From contig NZ_BPQO01000034.1 of the NCBI RefSeq assembly GCF_022179285.1, forward strand, positions 1 through 64,000: a DNA stretch of 64,000 bases. The letters run 5' to 3'. The notes beneath the pieces are model-generated. The model made no database searches, was not told the origin of the DNA, and worked only from the letters and a program-made list of their open reading frames with translations. Every line of letters begins with the position of its first letter. Position 1 is the stretch's first letter. Shown here piece by piece: positions 11,573-20,002 of the stretch. Both the position numbers and the translations under genes were made by a program. Source of the DNA: Methylobacterium hispanicum. GTDB lineage: Bacteria > Pseudomonadota > Alphaproteobacteria > Rhizobiales > Beijerinckiaceae.

Positions 11573-13240
11573 GTGATCACCGACCTCTGGTACAAGAACG
11601 CCGTCATCTACTGCCTGTCGGTCGGCACCTTCATGGACTCGAACGGCGACGGGATCGGCGACTTCGCCGGGCTGGAGCGCCGGCTCGACTACCTGCAGGG
11701 CTTGGGCGTCACCGCGGTCTGGCTGATGCCCTTCCAGCCCTCCCCGAAGCGCGACGGCGGCTACGACATCAGCGACTATTACGGCGTCGATCCGGCCTAC
11801 GGCTCGCTCGGCGACTTCGTGGCCTTCACGCACGCGGCCAAGCAGCGGGGCCTGCGCGTGCTGATCGACCTCGTGGTCAACCACACCTCGGACCGGCATC
11901 CCTGGTTCCAGGCGGCCCGCAAGGACCCGGACTCGCCCTTCCGCGACTGGTACGTCTGGTCGAAGGAGAAGCCGGCCACGGCCTCCGAGGGCATGGTCTT
12001 CCCCGGCGTGCAGAAGACCACCTGGACCTGGGATGCCGAGGCCAAGGCCTACTACTTCCACCGCTTCTTCGCGTTCCAACCCGACCTCAACACCGCCAAC
12101 CCCGCGGTGATGGCCGAGATCCTGAAGATCATGGGCTTCTGGATCCAGCTCGGTGTCTCGGGCTTCCGCATGGATGCCGTACCCTTCGTGATCGCCCAGA
12201 AGGGCGCCGACCTGAAGGGCGAGCCGCGCGAGCAGTTCGACATGCTGCGCGACTTCCGCGAGTTCCTGCAGTGGCGCAAGGGCGACGCGATCATCCTGGC
12301 CGAGGCCAACATCCTGCCCAAGCAGGACCTCGACTATTTCGGCGACGACGCCGACCGCATGCACATGATGTTCAACTTCCAGGTCAACCAGGCGACCTTC
12401 TACGCGCTGGCCGCCCACGACGCGCGCCCGCTCGCCAAGGCGATCGCCCGCACCAAGCCCCGTCCGCTCTCCTGCCAGTGGGGCACCTTCCTGCGGAACC
12501 ACGACGAGCTCGACCTCGGGCGCCTCACCGACAAGCAGCGCGCGCTGGTCTTCGAGAAGTTCGGCCCCGAGAAGGGCATGCAGCTCTACGACCGCGGCAT
12601 AAGGCGGCGCCTCGCGCCGATGCTCGACGGCGACCCGCGCCGGATTCGCCTCGCCTACTCGCTGATGTTCACGCTGCCGGGCACGCCGGTCCTGCGCTAC
12701 GGCGACGAGATCGGCATGGGTGACGACCTCGCCTTGAAGGAGCGCGACTGCGCCCGCACGCCGATGCAGTGGACGAGCGAGGCGCAGGGCGGCTTCACGG
12801 TCTCGGATCGGCCGGTGATGCCGGTGATCGACCACGGGCCCTACGGCTACCGGCACGTCAACGTGGCCCAGCAGCGCCACGAGGCGGACTCGCTGCTGAG
12901 CTGGATGCAGAGCGTGATCCGCATGCGCAAGGAGGCGCCCGAGATCGGCTGGGGCGAGGTCACAGCCGTGGAGACCGGGCGCAACGCCGTGCTGGCGCTG
13001 CGCTACGACTGGCGCAACAACGCGGTGCTCTGCGTGCACAACCTCGATCCCGGCCCGATCGAGGTGGCGGTCGAGACCGGCGTGCCGGCACCCGAGGGCC
13101 ACCTGCTGGTCGATCTCCTCACCGGCCAGCGCAGCGAGGCGGACGAGCGCGGCCGGCACTGCCTCTGCCTGGAGGGCTACGGCTACCACTGGTTCCGGGT
13201 CGGAGGCCTCGACGCGCCCTTGAGGCGGACACCGGCCTGA
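11573..13240 (+). CDS. GH13 alpha-glucosidase-type enzyme, trehalose-synthase-like
   Basis: A 555-residue glycoside hydrolase family 13 protein. The four family regions are visible: DLVVNHTS, GFRMDAVPF (nucleophile Asp), ILAEANI (acid/base Glu) and FLRNHDEL. The N-terminus (VIYCLSVGTFMDSNGDGIGD) and the PSPKRDGGYDISDYYGV stretch closely resemble trehalose synthases, which interconvert maltose and trehalose, but related maltose- or sucrose-active isomerases cannot be excluded. It lacks the fused maltokinase domain some TreS proteins have. The start is a GTG at 11573 with GGAGG upstream. The MBL-fold gene follows 70 bases on in the same direction. Confidence 0.88.
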   Translation: MITDLWYKNAVIYCLSVGTFMDSNGDGIGDFAGLERRLDYLQGLGVTAVWLMPFQPSPKRDGGYDISDYYGVDPAYGSLGDFVAFTHAAKQRGLRVLIDLVVNHTSDRHPWFQAARKDPDSPFRDWYVWSKEKPATASEGMVFPGVQKTTWTWDAEAKAYYFHRFFAFQPDLNTANPAVMAEILKIMGFWIQLGVSGFRMDAVPFVIAQKGADLKGEPREQFDMLRDFREFLQWRKGDAIILAEANILPKQDLDYFGDDADRMHMMFNFQVNQATFYALAAHDARPLAKAIARTKPRPLSCQWGTFLRNHDELDLGRLTDKQRALVFEKFGPEKGMQLYDRGIRRRLAPMLDGDPRRIRLAYSLMFTLPGTPVLRYGDEIGMGDDLALKERDCARTPMQWTSEAQGGFTVSDRPVMPVIDHGPYGYRHVNVAQQRHEADSLLSWMQSVIRMRKEAPEIGWGEVTAVETGRNAVLALRYDWRNNAVLCVHNLDPGPIEVAVETGVPAPEGHLLVDLLTGQRSEADERGRHCLCLEGYGYHWFRVGGLDAPLRRTPA

Positions 13241-13310
13241 AGGGCGGGTGCCCTGGCGGCGGATCCGGGCTAGAGATGCGGCGACAGGTCGGACAGCCAA
13301 CGGACGCCGC

Positions 13311-13952
13311 ATGCCAACGCCCCGCGCCGGGATCATCCCGGTCACGCCCTTCCAGCAGAACTGCACCCTGATCTGGGACGACGCCACCAAGGTCGCCGCC
13401 GTGGTCGATCCCGGCGGCGACCTCGACCGGATCGAGGCGGCGATCGCCCAGCAGGGCGTGACCGTCGAGAAGATCCTGCTGACCCACGGCCATATCGACC
13501 ATGCGGGCGGGGCGGCGGAGCTGAAGGAGCGCCTCGGCGTGCCGGTCGAGGGCCCGCATCGGGCCGACCAGTTCCTGCTCGACTCGCTCCCCGAGGCCGG
13601 CGCCAATTACGGCCTCGACGGGGCCCGGCCGATCACCCCCGACCGCTGGCTCGACGAGGGCGACGAAGTCACGGTCGGCGGCCTGACCTTCGACATCCTG
13701 CACGCGCCCGGCCACTCCCCCGGCAGCGTGGTCTTCGTCTCTCGCGACGCCCGCTTCGCGCTGGTCGGCGACGTGGTGTTCAAGGGCTCCGTCGGCCGCA
13801 CCGACCTGCCGGGCGGCAACCACGGCCAGCTCATCGACGCGATCAAGCGGAAGGTGCTGCCCTTGGGCGACGACGTCGCCTTCATCCCGGGCCACGGCCC
13901 CACGGGGACGCTCGGCGAGGAGCGCGCCTCGAACCCGTTCCTGCAGGATTGA
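13311..13952 (+). CDS. MBL-fold metallo-hydrolase, glyoxalase II-like
   Basis: A 213-residue metallo-beta-lactamase-fold protein of the short YcbL/GloB-like group. The dinuclear zinc motif THGHIDHAGG is clear, with further ligands in APGHSPGS, LVGDVVF and FIPGHGPTG. It probably hydrolyses a thioester such as S-lactoylglutathione or a related metabolite; the C-terminal glutathione-binding domain of true glyoxalase II is absent. ATG at 13311 begins the conserved fold; a 21-codon upstream extension is Arg-rich and discarded. Confidence 0.9.
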   Translation: MPTPRAGIIPVTPFQQNCTLIWDDATKVAAVVDPGGDLDRIEAAIAQQGVTVEKILLTHGHIDHAGGAAELKERLGVPVEGPHRADQFLLDSLPEAGANYGLDGARPITPDRWLDEGDEVTVGGLTFDILHAPGHSPGSVVFVSRDARFALVGDVVFKGSVGRTDLPGGNHGQLIDAIKRKVLPLGDDVAFIPGHGPTGTLGEERASNPFLQD

Positions 13953-13988
13953 CAGGCCTAACGCGACGTTAAGGCGGACCGGCCAGAA

Positions 13989-14028
13989 ATCGGTTTCCGG
14001 GCGCAGCGTGCCGCGCCCGGAAACCGAT
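13989..14028. repeat. 16-bp inverted repeat upstream of gyrB
   Basis: ATCGGTTTCCGGGCGC at 13989-14004 pairs perfectly with 14013-14028 around an eight-base loop. It lies between the MBL-fold gene and gyrB. It may terminate the upstream transcript or be a dispersed palindrome; no T-run follows, and it is about 110 bases before the gyrB start. Confidence 0.6.
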
Positions 14029-14138
14029 GCAATTTCAAGGCTGAACCCCTATATCAGGCCGGTTAGACGAATCGCAGGCGAAGCCGCCCGACAGGGCCGG
14101 GCGGCGCATGACGACGACCCGCCTGCCCGAGGACATTC

Positions 14139-16583
14139 ATGGCCGACACTCCGCAGACTGAACACGACGCCTACGGCGCGGAATCGATCCGGGTTCTCAA
14201 GGGGCTGGACGCCGTCCGCAAGCGTCCGGGCATGTATATCGGCGACACCGACGACGGCTCGGGCCTGCACCACATGGTCTACGAGGTCGTCGACAACGCG
14301 ATCGACGAGGCGCTCGCCGGCCACGCCGACCTCGTCACCGTGACGCTCAACGCGGACGGATCCTGCACGGTGTCCGACAACGGCCGCGGCATCCCGGTCG
14401 ACATCCACCGGGAGGAGGGCGTCTCCGCGGCCGAGGTCATCATGACCCAGCTGCACGCGGGCGGTAAGTTCGACCAGAACTCCTACAAGGTCTCGGGCGG
14501 CCTGCACGGCGTCGGCGTGTCGGTCGTCAACGCGCTCTCGGTCTGGCTGAAGCTCCGGATCTGGCGCAACGACCAGGAGCACGCGATGGAGTTCGGCCAC
14601 GGCGAGGCGAAGGCCCCGCTGAAGGTGGTCGGCCCCGGCAACGGCCGGCGCGGCACGGAGGTGACCTTCCTGCCCTCGACCGAGACCTTCACGATGGTCG
14701 AGTTCGACTACGCAACGCTGGAGAAGCGCCTGCGCGAGCTGGCCTTCCTGAACTCGGGCGTGCGCATCGTGCTCACCGACGCGCGCCACGCCGAGAAGAA
14801 GCGCGAGGAACTCTACTACGACGGCGGCATCGAGGCCTTCGTGCGCTACCTCGACCGATCGAGGAAACCCATCGAGGGGATGAGCAAGCCCGTCGTGGTG
14901 CGCTCCGAGCGCGACGGCATCCGGGTCGAGGTGGCGTTCTGGTGGAACGACTCCTTCAACGAGACCGTGCTGCCCTTCACCAACAACATCCCGCAGCGCG
15001 ACGGCGGCACCCACATGGCGGGCTTCCGCGCGGCGCTGACCCGGCAGATCACCGGCTACGCGGAATCCTCGGGCGTCGCCAAGCGCGAGAAGGTCTCGCT
15101 CACCGGCGAGGATTGCCGCGAGGGGCTGACCGCGGTCATCTCGGTGCAGGTGCCGGACCCGAAATTCTCCTCCCAGACGAAGGACAAGCTCGTCTCCTCC
15201 GAGGTGCGCCCGGCCGTCGAGAACGTGCTGAACGAGGGCCTCTCGACCTGGCTGGAGGAGAACCCCTCCCAGGCCAAGGCCCTGATGGGCAAGGTGGTGC
15301 TGGCGGCCTCCGCCCGCGAGGCCGCCCGCAAGGCGCGCGAGACCGTGACCCGAAAAGGGGCACTCGACATCGCCTCGCTGCCAGGCAAGCTCGCCGACTG
15401 CCAGGAACGCGACCCCACCAAGTGCGAGATCCTGCTGGTGGAGGGTGATTCCGCCGGCGGCTCGGCCAAGCAGGGCCGGGATAGGGCGTTCCAAGCGGTT
15501 CTGCCGCTGCGCGGAAAAATCCTGAACGTCGAGCGGGTGCGCGCCGACCGGATGCTGTCGTCGGCCGAGATCGGCACGCTGATCACGGCGCTCGGGGCCG
15601 GCATCGGGCGGTCCTCGACCGACCGCGAGGGCTTCAACCCGGACAAGCTGCGCTACCACCGCATCATCATCATGACGGACGCGGACGTCGACGGCTCGCA
15701 CATCCGCACGCTGCTGCTGACGTTCTTCTTCCGCCAGATGCCGGAGCTGATCGAGCGCGGGCACCTCTACATCGCCCAGCCGCCGCTCTACAAAGCCGAG
15801 CGCGGCCGCAAGGCGCTCTACCTCAAGGACGAGCGGGCGCTCGAAGACTACCTGATCGACCAGGGCACGGAAGGCGCGGTGCTGCGTCTCGCCTCGGGGG
15901 CCGAGTTCGCCGGGCCGCAGTTGAAGACCCTGGTCGAGGAGGCGCGCGGCTTCCGCGGAATCCTGCAGGGCCTGCACACCCGCTACGACCGCGCAGTGGT
16001 GGAGCAGGCGGTGCTGGCGGGCGCCTTCGCGGGGGACGTGGCCGAGAACCCCGGCGAGGCCGAGGTCTTGGCCGACATGACGGCCAAGCGCCTCGACGCC
16101 ATCGCGGACGAGATCGAGCAGGGCTGGCAGGGCGAGGCGCACGAGGGCGGATACCGGCTCAGCCGCACGCTGCGCGGCGTGCGCCAGGTCGCGACCTTGG
16201 ATGCCGGCCTGATCACCAGCCAGGAGGCGCGCCGTCTCGCCGAGCGGGCCGACGCCTTCCGGGAGATCTACGGCGAGCCCGCGACGCTCGCCCGCAAGAC
16301 CGACGAGACCGTGCTGCACGGGCCCGTCGGGCTGTTCGAGGCGGTGATGGCCTTCGGCCGCAAGGGCCTCTCGCTGCAGCGCTACAAGGGGCTTGGCGAG
16401 ATGACCGCCCAGCAGCTCTGGGAGACGACGCTCGACCGCGACGTGCGCTCGCTGCTGCAGGTCAAGGTGAAGGACACGACCGACGCCGACGACCTCTTCG
16501 TGAAGCTGATGGGCGACGTGGTGGAGCCCAGGCGCGAGTTCATCCAGGAGAACGCGCTGAGCGTGGCCAACCTCGACGTGTGA
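14139..16583 (+). CDS. gyrB: DNA gyrase subunit B
   Basis: An 814-residue ATPase subunit of DNA gyrase, which introduces negative supercoils together with GyrA. The GHKL ATPase motifs are present (EVVDNAIDEAL, SDNGRGIPVD, GGLHGVGVSVVNAL), as are the TOPRIM residues EGDSAGGSA and DADVDGSHI and the C-terminal YKGLGEM. The end RREFIQENAL-SVANLDV is the usual GyrB terminus. Length is normal for the alphaproteobacterial form. It is the last clearly housekeeping gene before the accessory region and is complete, so whatever inserted downstream did not disrupt it. Confidence 0.97.
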   Translation: MADTPQTEHDAYGAESIRVLKGLDAVRKRPGMYIGDTDDGSGLHHMVYEVVDNAIDEALAGHADLVTVTLNADGSCTVSDNGRGIPVDIHREEGVSAAEVIMTQLHAGGKFDQNSYKVSGGLHGVGVSVVNALSVWLKLRIWRNDQEHAMEFGHGEAKAPLKVVGPGNGRRGTEVTFLPSTETFTMVEFDYATLEKRLRELAFLNSGVRIVLTDARHAEKKREELYYDGGIEAFVRYLDRSRKPIEGMSKPVVVRSERDGIRVEVAFWWNDSFNETVLPFTNNIPQRDGGTHMAGFRAALTRQITGYAESSGVAKREKVSLTGEDCREGLTAVISVQVPDPKFSSQTKDKLVSSEVRPAVENVLNEGLSTWLEENPSQAKALMGKVVLAASAREAARKARETVTRKGALDIASLPGKLADCQERDPTKCEILLVEGDSAGGSAKQGRDRAFQAVLPLRGKILNVERVRADRMLSSAEIGTLITALGAGIGRSSTDREGFNPDKLRYHRIIIMTDADVDGSHIRTLLLTFFFRQMPELIERGHLYIAQPPLYKAERGRKALYLKDERALEDYLIDQGTEGAVLRLASGAEFAGPQLKTLVEEARGFRGILQGLHTRYDRAVVEQAVLAGAFAGDVAENPGEAEVLADMTAKRLDAIADEIEQGWQGEAHEGGYRLSRTLRGVRQVATLDAGLITSQEARRLAERADAFREIYGEPATLARKTDETVLHGPVGLFEAVMAFGRKGLSLQRYKGLGEMTAQQLWETTLDRDVRSLLQVKVKDTTDADDLFVKLMGDVVEPRREFIQENALSVANLDV

Positions 16584-16599
16584 GGTGGGCGCTTGTAAT

Positions 16600-16653
16600 T
16601 TCTCAGTAAAGTTTGACCCTATGGAAGGGTAACTTGACCGGATTTACTGAGAA
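16600..16653. repeat. Inverted repeat pair just downstream of gyrB
   Basis: TTCTCAGTAAA at 16600-16610 is perfectly inverted at 16643-16653 (TTTACTGAGAA). Each arm is followed by a near-identical GTT(T/C)GACCCT. Between them ACCCT-ATGGA-AGGGT (16616-16630) forms a small internal dyad. The base composition is more A/T-rich than the surroundings. It begins 17 bases after the gyrB stop and could be a gyrB terminator or the end of a mobile element. Confidence 0.6.
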
Positions 16654-16677
16654 GTTCGACCCTCGCGGCTCTGGGGG

Positions 16678-16734
16678 AAAGTGATTAGGCTGCCTTTCAA
16701 AGCGAATAGGCTGACCTATGAAAGCGATTAAGTG
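16678..16734. repeat. Three direct repeats with about 21-base period
   Basis: AAAGTGATTAGGCTG (16678), AAAGCGAATAGGCTG (16699) and AAAGCGATTAAGTG (16721) recur at 21 and 22 bases, two helical turns. Such spacing is typical of multiple protein sites at transposon ends of the TnsB/TniA or IS21-like type. No intact transposase follows, so this may be a remnant end. Confidence 0.55.
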
Positions 16735-16758
16735 TTCTTCCCGGGCATCCTGGTGCGT

Positions 16759-17288
16759 TCAACAGGCAGCTGGCGTTCGAGACCGAGGGCGAAAAGAGCG
16801 CGCGCCATCCGTGGCGCTCGTTATAGCACGGGACAGGCGCAAGTGCCTACTTCCGACGTGAAAGCCAACGCCAGCTTGAGATCTCACCTGGTTCGGGAGA
16901 TCCACGGACAGTCGGCTGTCTTTGCTTAAAGGTAATCTGGTGCTTACGCGTAGGGAAAATAGCAAAGCTTGGTGAATAACGGCGCGGCCGCGGCATCCCC
17001 CCGGATGCACCGCGCCCCGCCAACTACGCCCACCGGGAGGCACGTCGGCCGGAAATCGGCCTCTCGGCTTCACCCGTCGCCGAGCATTTCTCAACGAGCC
17101 AGGCTCGCTCTTGAACGGCGGGTCGCGCCCGTCCGTCGGATCGTTGATGATCCCGAAGTCCTCGCCAGGTTCATAGAACACTCGACCGCAATCGAGGTCA
17201 GGTGCGAATGGCCCGCCTTCGGTCAGGAAGTACGCATCACCGTCGTGTCTGACGTAGAGGGGGACTCATCCCTCCGCTCCGTCACCAT
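16759..17288 (-). pseudogene. Frameshifted small gene, last in the 17-23 kb operon
   Basis: On the minus strand an ATG at 17288, preceded by AGGGGC, starts a short frame (MVTERRDES). Adding one base in the C5 run (G5 on the plus strand, 17259-17263) joins it to a frame reading LYVRHDGDAYFLTEGG, then RVFYEPGEDFGIINDPTDG, with protein-like composition. After about residue 62 the frame becomes Arg-rich and loses character, so the 3' end may also be lost. It follows the 17319-17660 gene by 30 bases in the same direction. An alternative is the plus-strand frame 16969-17328, which reads less convincingly until its last 55 residues. Family not recognised; the indel could also be a sequencing error. 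Confidence 0.35.
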
Positions 17289-17318
17289 AAATACGCCCCT
17301 GCGGTTCCCGTGGCCGTT

Positions 17319-17660
17319 TCAGGCGTAGAAGCTGCTCGTGTCCACCTTCAGTCGCAGGATGACCGGTCCCGCGGGGGAGAGGCTGCCCTCGAACCGGCCT
17401 GGAAAGGTCTCCGATACCGTAAGGCCGTCCGCGACGCTCCCGTAATTCAGGGTGCAATGGACGTTGATCGGTCCCTCGAAGCTGCCGCCACGCACCTTGA
17501 TCTCGTCGGCGAAGACCTCGACGGAGTCGACGTGCGTGTTCGACGACAGGGCGTCCAGGTCAGCCCAGGCTTCGGTCCCGCTCAGGTCGATCTCCCGCAC
17601 GGCCGTCGCGACGGCCTGGAGGACAGCCGCATCCGTGTTCGCTGCGTCAGGGCCCGGCAT
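17319..17660 (-). CDS. Small protein of unknown function, end of OGG/QueC operon
   Basis: A 113-residue predicted cytoplasmic protein. The C-terminal 70 residues look like a compact beta-rich domain: FADEIKVRGGSFEGP, then VHCTLNYGS, SETFPGRFEGSL and a final VDTSSF. I cannot name the family. The start at 17660 has an excellent GAGGAGG four bases upstream. The gene lies nine bases after the FRG-domain gene, so it is almost certainly co-transcribed with it and the upstream nucleoside-handling genes. It may be a partner or immunity-like protein, but that is only a guess from position. Confidence 0.75.
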   Translation of the reverse strand: MPGPDAANTDAAVLQAVATAVREIDLSGTEAWADLDALSSNTHVDSVEVFADEIKVRGGSFEGPINVHCTLNYGSVADGLTVSETFPGRFEGSLSPAGPVILRLKVDTSSFYA

Positions 17661-17669
17661 GCAACCTCC

Positions 17670-18458
17670 TCAGAATACGGCGGCGCCAATGCCGAGACGC
17701 TGCCGATACTGCCAGCTCAGCGAGAGGCACACGCCCTCAAGGCTAGCCCAGATATGGGCCGCATCGATGCCGAGGCTGAAGAGCTTGCGCTGGAAGCGCG
17801 ACCGGACTGCTCGCGGTATGACGAAGCTGTTTTCAGCCAGTCCGCTCGGCATCCACGGTTCGCTGGGCCTGGGATGGACGGAGAACAACCCGCGCTGGCT
17901 CGCAATCCTCGGGGCCGTCGTGGTCGGAAGCAGGAAGCCCACGCGGTCGATCTCGAACGGGCCCGGCCCCTCCTCCGGATTGATGACGAGCGTGTCGTCG
18001 ACCGGGTAGGCGTAGATCACGGCATCGGCGTCCAGGGGGTCGCTGGAGACCGCGAAGAAGCACGCGACGAGCGGGTTGGTCGTCCAGTCCAGGAGGCGCG
18101 TCGGCAGCCCGAAATGCTGCCCCAGGGCCAACCAGTCCCAATCGGTCGCCCCGGGCAGCGAGACGTGCAAGCGTGCCTCGCGCTTGAAGGCGCGGAACAG
18201 GTGCTCCTCGAACAGCGGGTCGTGGTTCGGCGTGCGGCCCGCGCTCGGCATACATAGGAATTCGCGGGACGCGCAGCCCCGAAAGACCCAGCGCGAGTGC
18301 ATGCGCCGGTCCAGGAAGTCCTGGAAGGATTGCCAGGTCTCCTGCGCCGACTTGAGACGCTCCACGGTGTCCGCGGCCGAAGCCGAGCCACGCGGCTGGA
18401 CCGGTTCCGCCGAGACGCCACGGATCGGTTTGGGAGGGGGTCGGGTCGGAGGTCTCAT
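17670..18458 (-). CDS. FRG-domain protein
   Basis: A 262-residue predicted cytoplasmic protein with an FRG domain. The name-giving FRG triplet is in RWVFRGCAS (about residues 56-64), and the second signature, HFGLPTRLLDWTTNPLVA, is at about 114-131. The first 30 residues are Pro-rich and poorly conserved, so the true start could be later. The biochemical activity of FRG domains is not settled; they occur in many predicted conflict and toxin contexts. The gene sits 18 bases after the second PfkB-deoxyribosyltransferase fusion and nine bases before the next gene, so it is likely part of that operon and a candidate effector. Confidence 0.85.
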   Translation of the reverse strand: MRPPTRPPPKPIRGVSAEPVQPRGSASAADTVERLKSAQETWQSFQDFLDRRMHSRWVFRGCASREFLCMPSAGRTPNHDPLFEEHLFRAFKREARLHVSLPGATDWDWLALGQHFGLPTRLLDWTTNPLVACFFAVSSDPLDADAVIYAYPVDDTLVINPEEGPGPFEIDRVGFLLPTTTAPRIASQRGLFSVHPRPSEPWMPSGLAENSFVIPRAVRSRFQRKLFSLGIDAAHIWASLEGVCLSLSWQYRQRLGIGAAVF

Positions 18459-18476
18459 CGACGATGTCCGGTCGGG

Positions 18477-19658
18477 TCAGCGCATTCCGGCCAGGTGTGC
18501 GCGGTACAGGGCGGTCGTGAAGTCACGGGCGATCTCGCACGACATGCCCGCGTGCACCGCGAGGTCCGTCGCAGCCACCGCTTCCGCCAGGACGACCACC
18601 GGAACCCCGACGGCCCGGGCGTGCCCAATGACGGCGCTCGTTCCCGGGTCGCCGCCATCCGCAAGCGCGAGGACAGCCGTGCAGGCCCTCAGCCCGGCGA
18701 GCGCGGGACCGGCGCTCGCGGCAAGCCGCTCGCCGTACTCATGGAACGGCGAGAACACCTCGCTCCCGAGATCAAGAAGCCACCACCGTGCCTGGTCGAG
18801 GAGCCAGCGTTGAGGCAGCGTCGCCGCCGGTCCCGAAAGAAAGACCCGCCCCCCATGCGCCGTGTCCGGCTGCGGCACGAGAGCGCCCAAGGCATGCGGC
18901 GCCGGGAGAGGCAGGCGATGACCGTCGTTGAAATGGGCGACGCTGCGCGATGCCAGGTCGGCGGCCTCGACGGGGTCGAGCCGGCGCTCGCCCCAGTAGT
19001 GCGCGAAGGCGGCGCAGAACACGTCGCCGGAGCCGATCTTGAACCACGTGTCCGATATGTAGGCCGGAACCAGCCGCGGCTTCGTGTCACCGACATAGAC
19101 GCTGGCGCCGCCGATGGCGTGGCGGGCGACGACGACCGAGGCGCCCTCATCGGCCATGATGCGTGTCGCCACATCCATCGCCGCCTGCGACGGATCCGCC
19201 GCAGCGAGCATGTAGTCCCTCACCACGTATGCCAGCTCGCCCGCCCGCGACCCCGACGCCGAGAAGGCCGCCTCGGGACTGTCCGACTGCGGGTCGTGGA
19301 CGGCCCGGCCGGCCACGACCGTGGACGGCCCCTCCAGCATCCCGAAGCTCAGCACGACCTCCCCGGAGACCGTGATGCGGGGCAGACCGGCCGACGCCTT
19401 GGGCACGGGCTCCTTGCTCAGGGGATGGTAGTACTCGAAGACGAGTTCCTTCTCGATCTCGACCACTTCGGCACGGACGCCGAACGACGCCATGGTCGCG
19501 CGTACGTCCGCCGCCCAACCCGAGTAGGCGTAGGTGTGCAGCACGGAGCCGGGCGAGAGCCCGCTCACGGCCACGGCGGCCCGGCCACCGGAACCGTAAA
19601 TCCGGTCCCATTCCGGGTAAGCGCAGACCTCCCGGTAACTGCCGCCCACGATGATCAT
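18477..19658 (-). CDS. PfkB-type kinase fused to deoxyribosyltransferase-like domain, copy B
   Basis: A 393-residue two-domain protein. Residues 1-260 resemble a PfkB/ribokinase fold, ending in the catalytic FKIGSGDVFCAAFAH (GSGD at 209-212). Residues 271-360 resemble a nucleoside 2-deoxyribosyltransferase (VFLSGPA, VFSPFHEYGE, GGDPGT). It is colinear with copy A (20632-21819) without gaps through residue 210. The nucleophilic Glu of the transferase (Glu345 in copy A, in GTLFEVGYA) is replaced by Val343 here (GTSAVIGHA), so the transferase domain is probably inactive. The ATG at 19658 overlaps the preceding stop by four bases (ATGA), indicating translational coupling. The substrate is unknown. 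Confidence 0.85.
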   Translation of the reverse strand: MIIVGGSYREVCAYPEWDRIYGSGGRAAVAVSGLSPGSVLHTYAYSGWAADVRATMASFGVRAEVVEIEKELVFEYYHPLSKEPVPKASAGLPRITVSGEVVLSFGMLEGPSTVVAGRAVHDPQSDSPEAAFSASGSRAGELAYVVRDYMLAAADPSQAAMDVATRIMADEGASVVVARHAIGGASVYVGDTKPRLVPAYISDTWFKIGSGDVFCAAFAHYWGERRLDPVEAADLASRSVAHFNDGHRLPLPAPHALGALVPQPDTAHGGRVFLSGPAATLPQRWLLDQARWWLLDLGSEVFSPFHEYGERLAASAGPALAGLRACTAVLALADGGDPGTSAVIGHARAVGVPVVVLAEAVAATDLAVHAGMSCEIARDFTTALYRAHLAGMR

Positions 19659-19999
19659 GGGTCGGTCCTCGACACCGTCACCACGCACCGCGTCGACGAG
19701 ACCTCCTCGACATGGGCGACGAAGGGCACCTCCCGCGCGAGGCAGTCGAGAAGCCGCGTCAGACCCGGGAACGCGGCGAGGGCGCCCACCACGGCGCCCT
19801 CGCCGTTCCGGCAGATCGCGCCGACCGCGGCCCCCTCGTGGACAAGCTCGATCCGCAGGTCGTCGCCCGCGCGTACCCGGTCCGCCGCCTCACGACGCAC
19901 CCCTATCAAGTCGACGGTGAGGTGGAGGTCGCAACCGTCGCCGGACTGCTGCAATCGCCGCGGAGCCCGCCCTCGCCGGCCCGGGGGTCCTCCCGACAT
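19655..19999 (-). CDS. Small operon protein B, paralogue of the 21816-22226 product
   Basis: A 114-residue protein beginning MSGG, as does its paralogue. The shared core starts at DLIGVRRE and ends near the C-terminus with LLDCLAREVPF and STRCVVTV, aligning with DLTGVRTP, LLGCLRAGHRY and RTRCRVLV in the other copy. No known family or catalytic motif is seen; it may be a small beta-barrel or OB-like domain. Each copy stands directly before a PfkB-transferase fusion and overlaps it by four bases, so each pair likely forms a complex. It starts three bases after the QueC-like gene stop. Confidence 0.75.
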   Translation of the reverse strand: MSGGPPGRRGRAPRRLQQSGDGCDLHLTVDLIGVRREAADRVRAGDDLRIELVHEGAAVGAICRNGEGAVVGALAAFPGLTRLLDCLAREVPFVAHVEEVSSTRCVVTVSRTDP

Positions 20000-20002
20000 G
20001 AC

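Noticed and set aside
16969..17328. Plus-strand gene in this frame
   Set aside because: The first half is Pro/Arg-rich and lacks a ribosome site; the minus-strand frame with one indel reads better and continues the operon direction.
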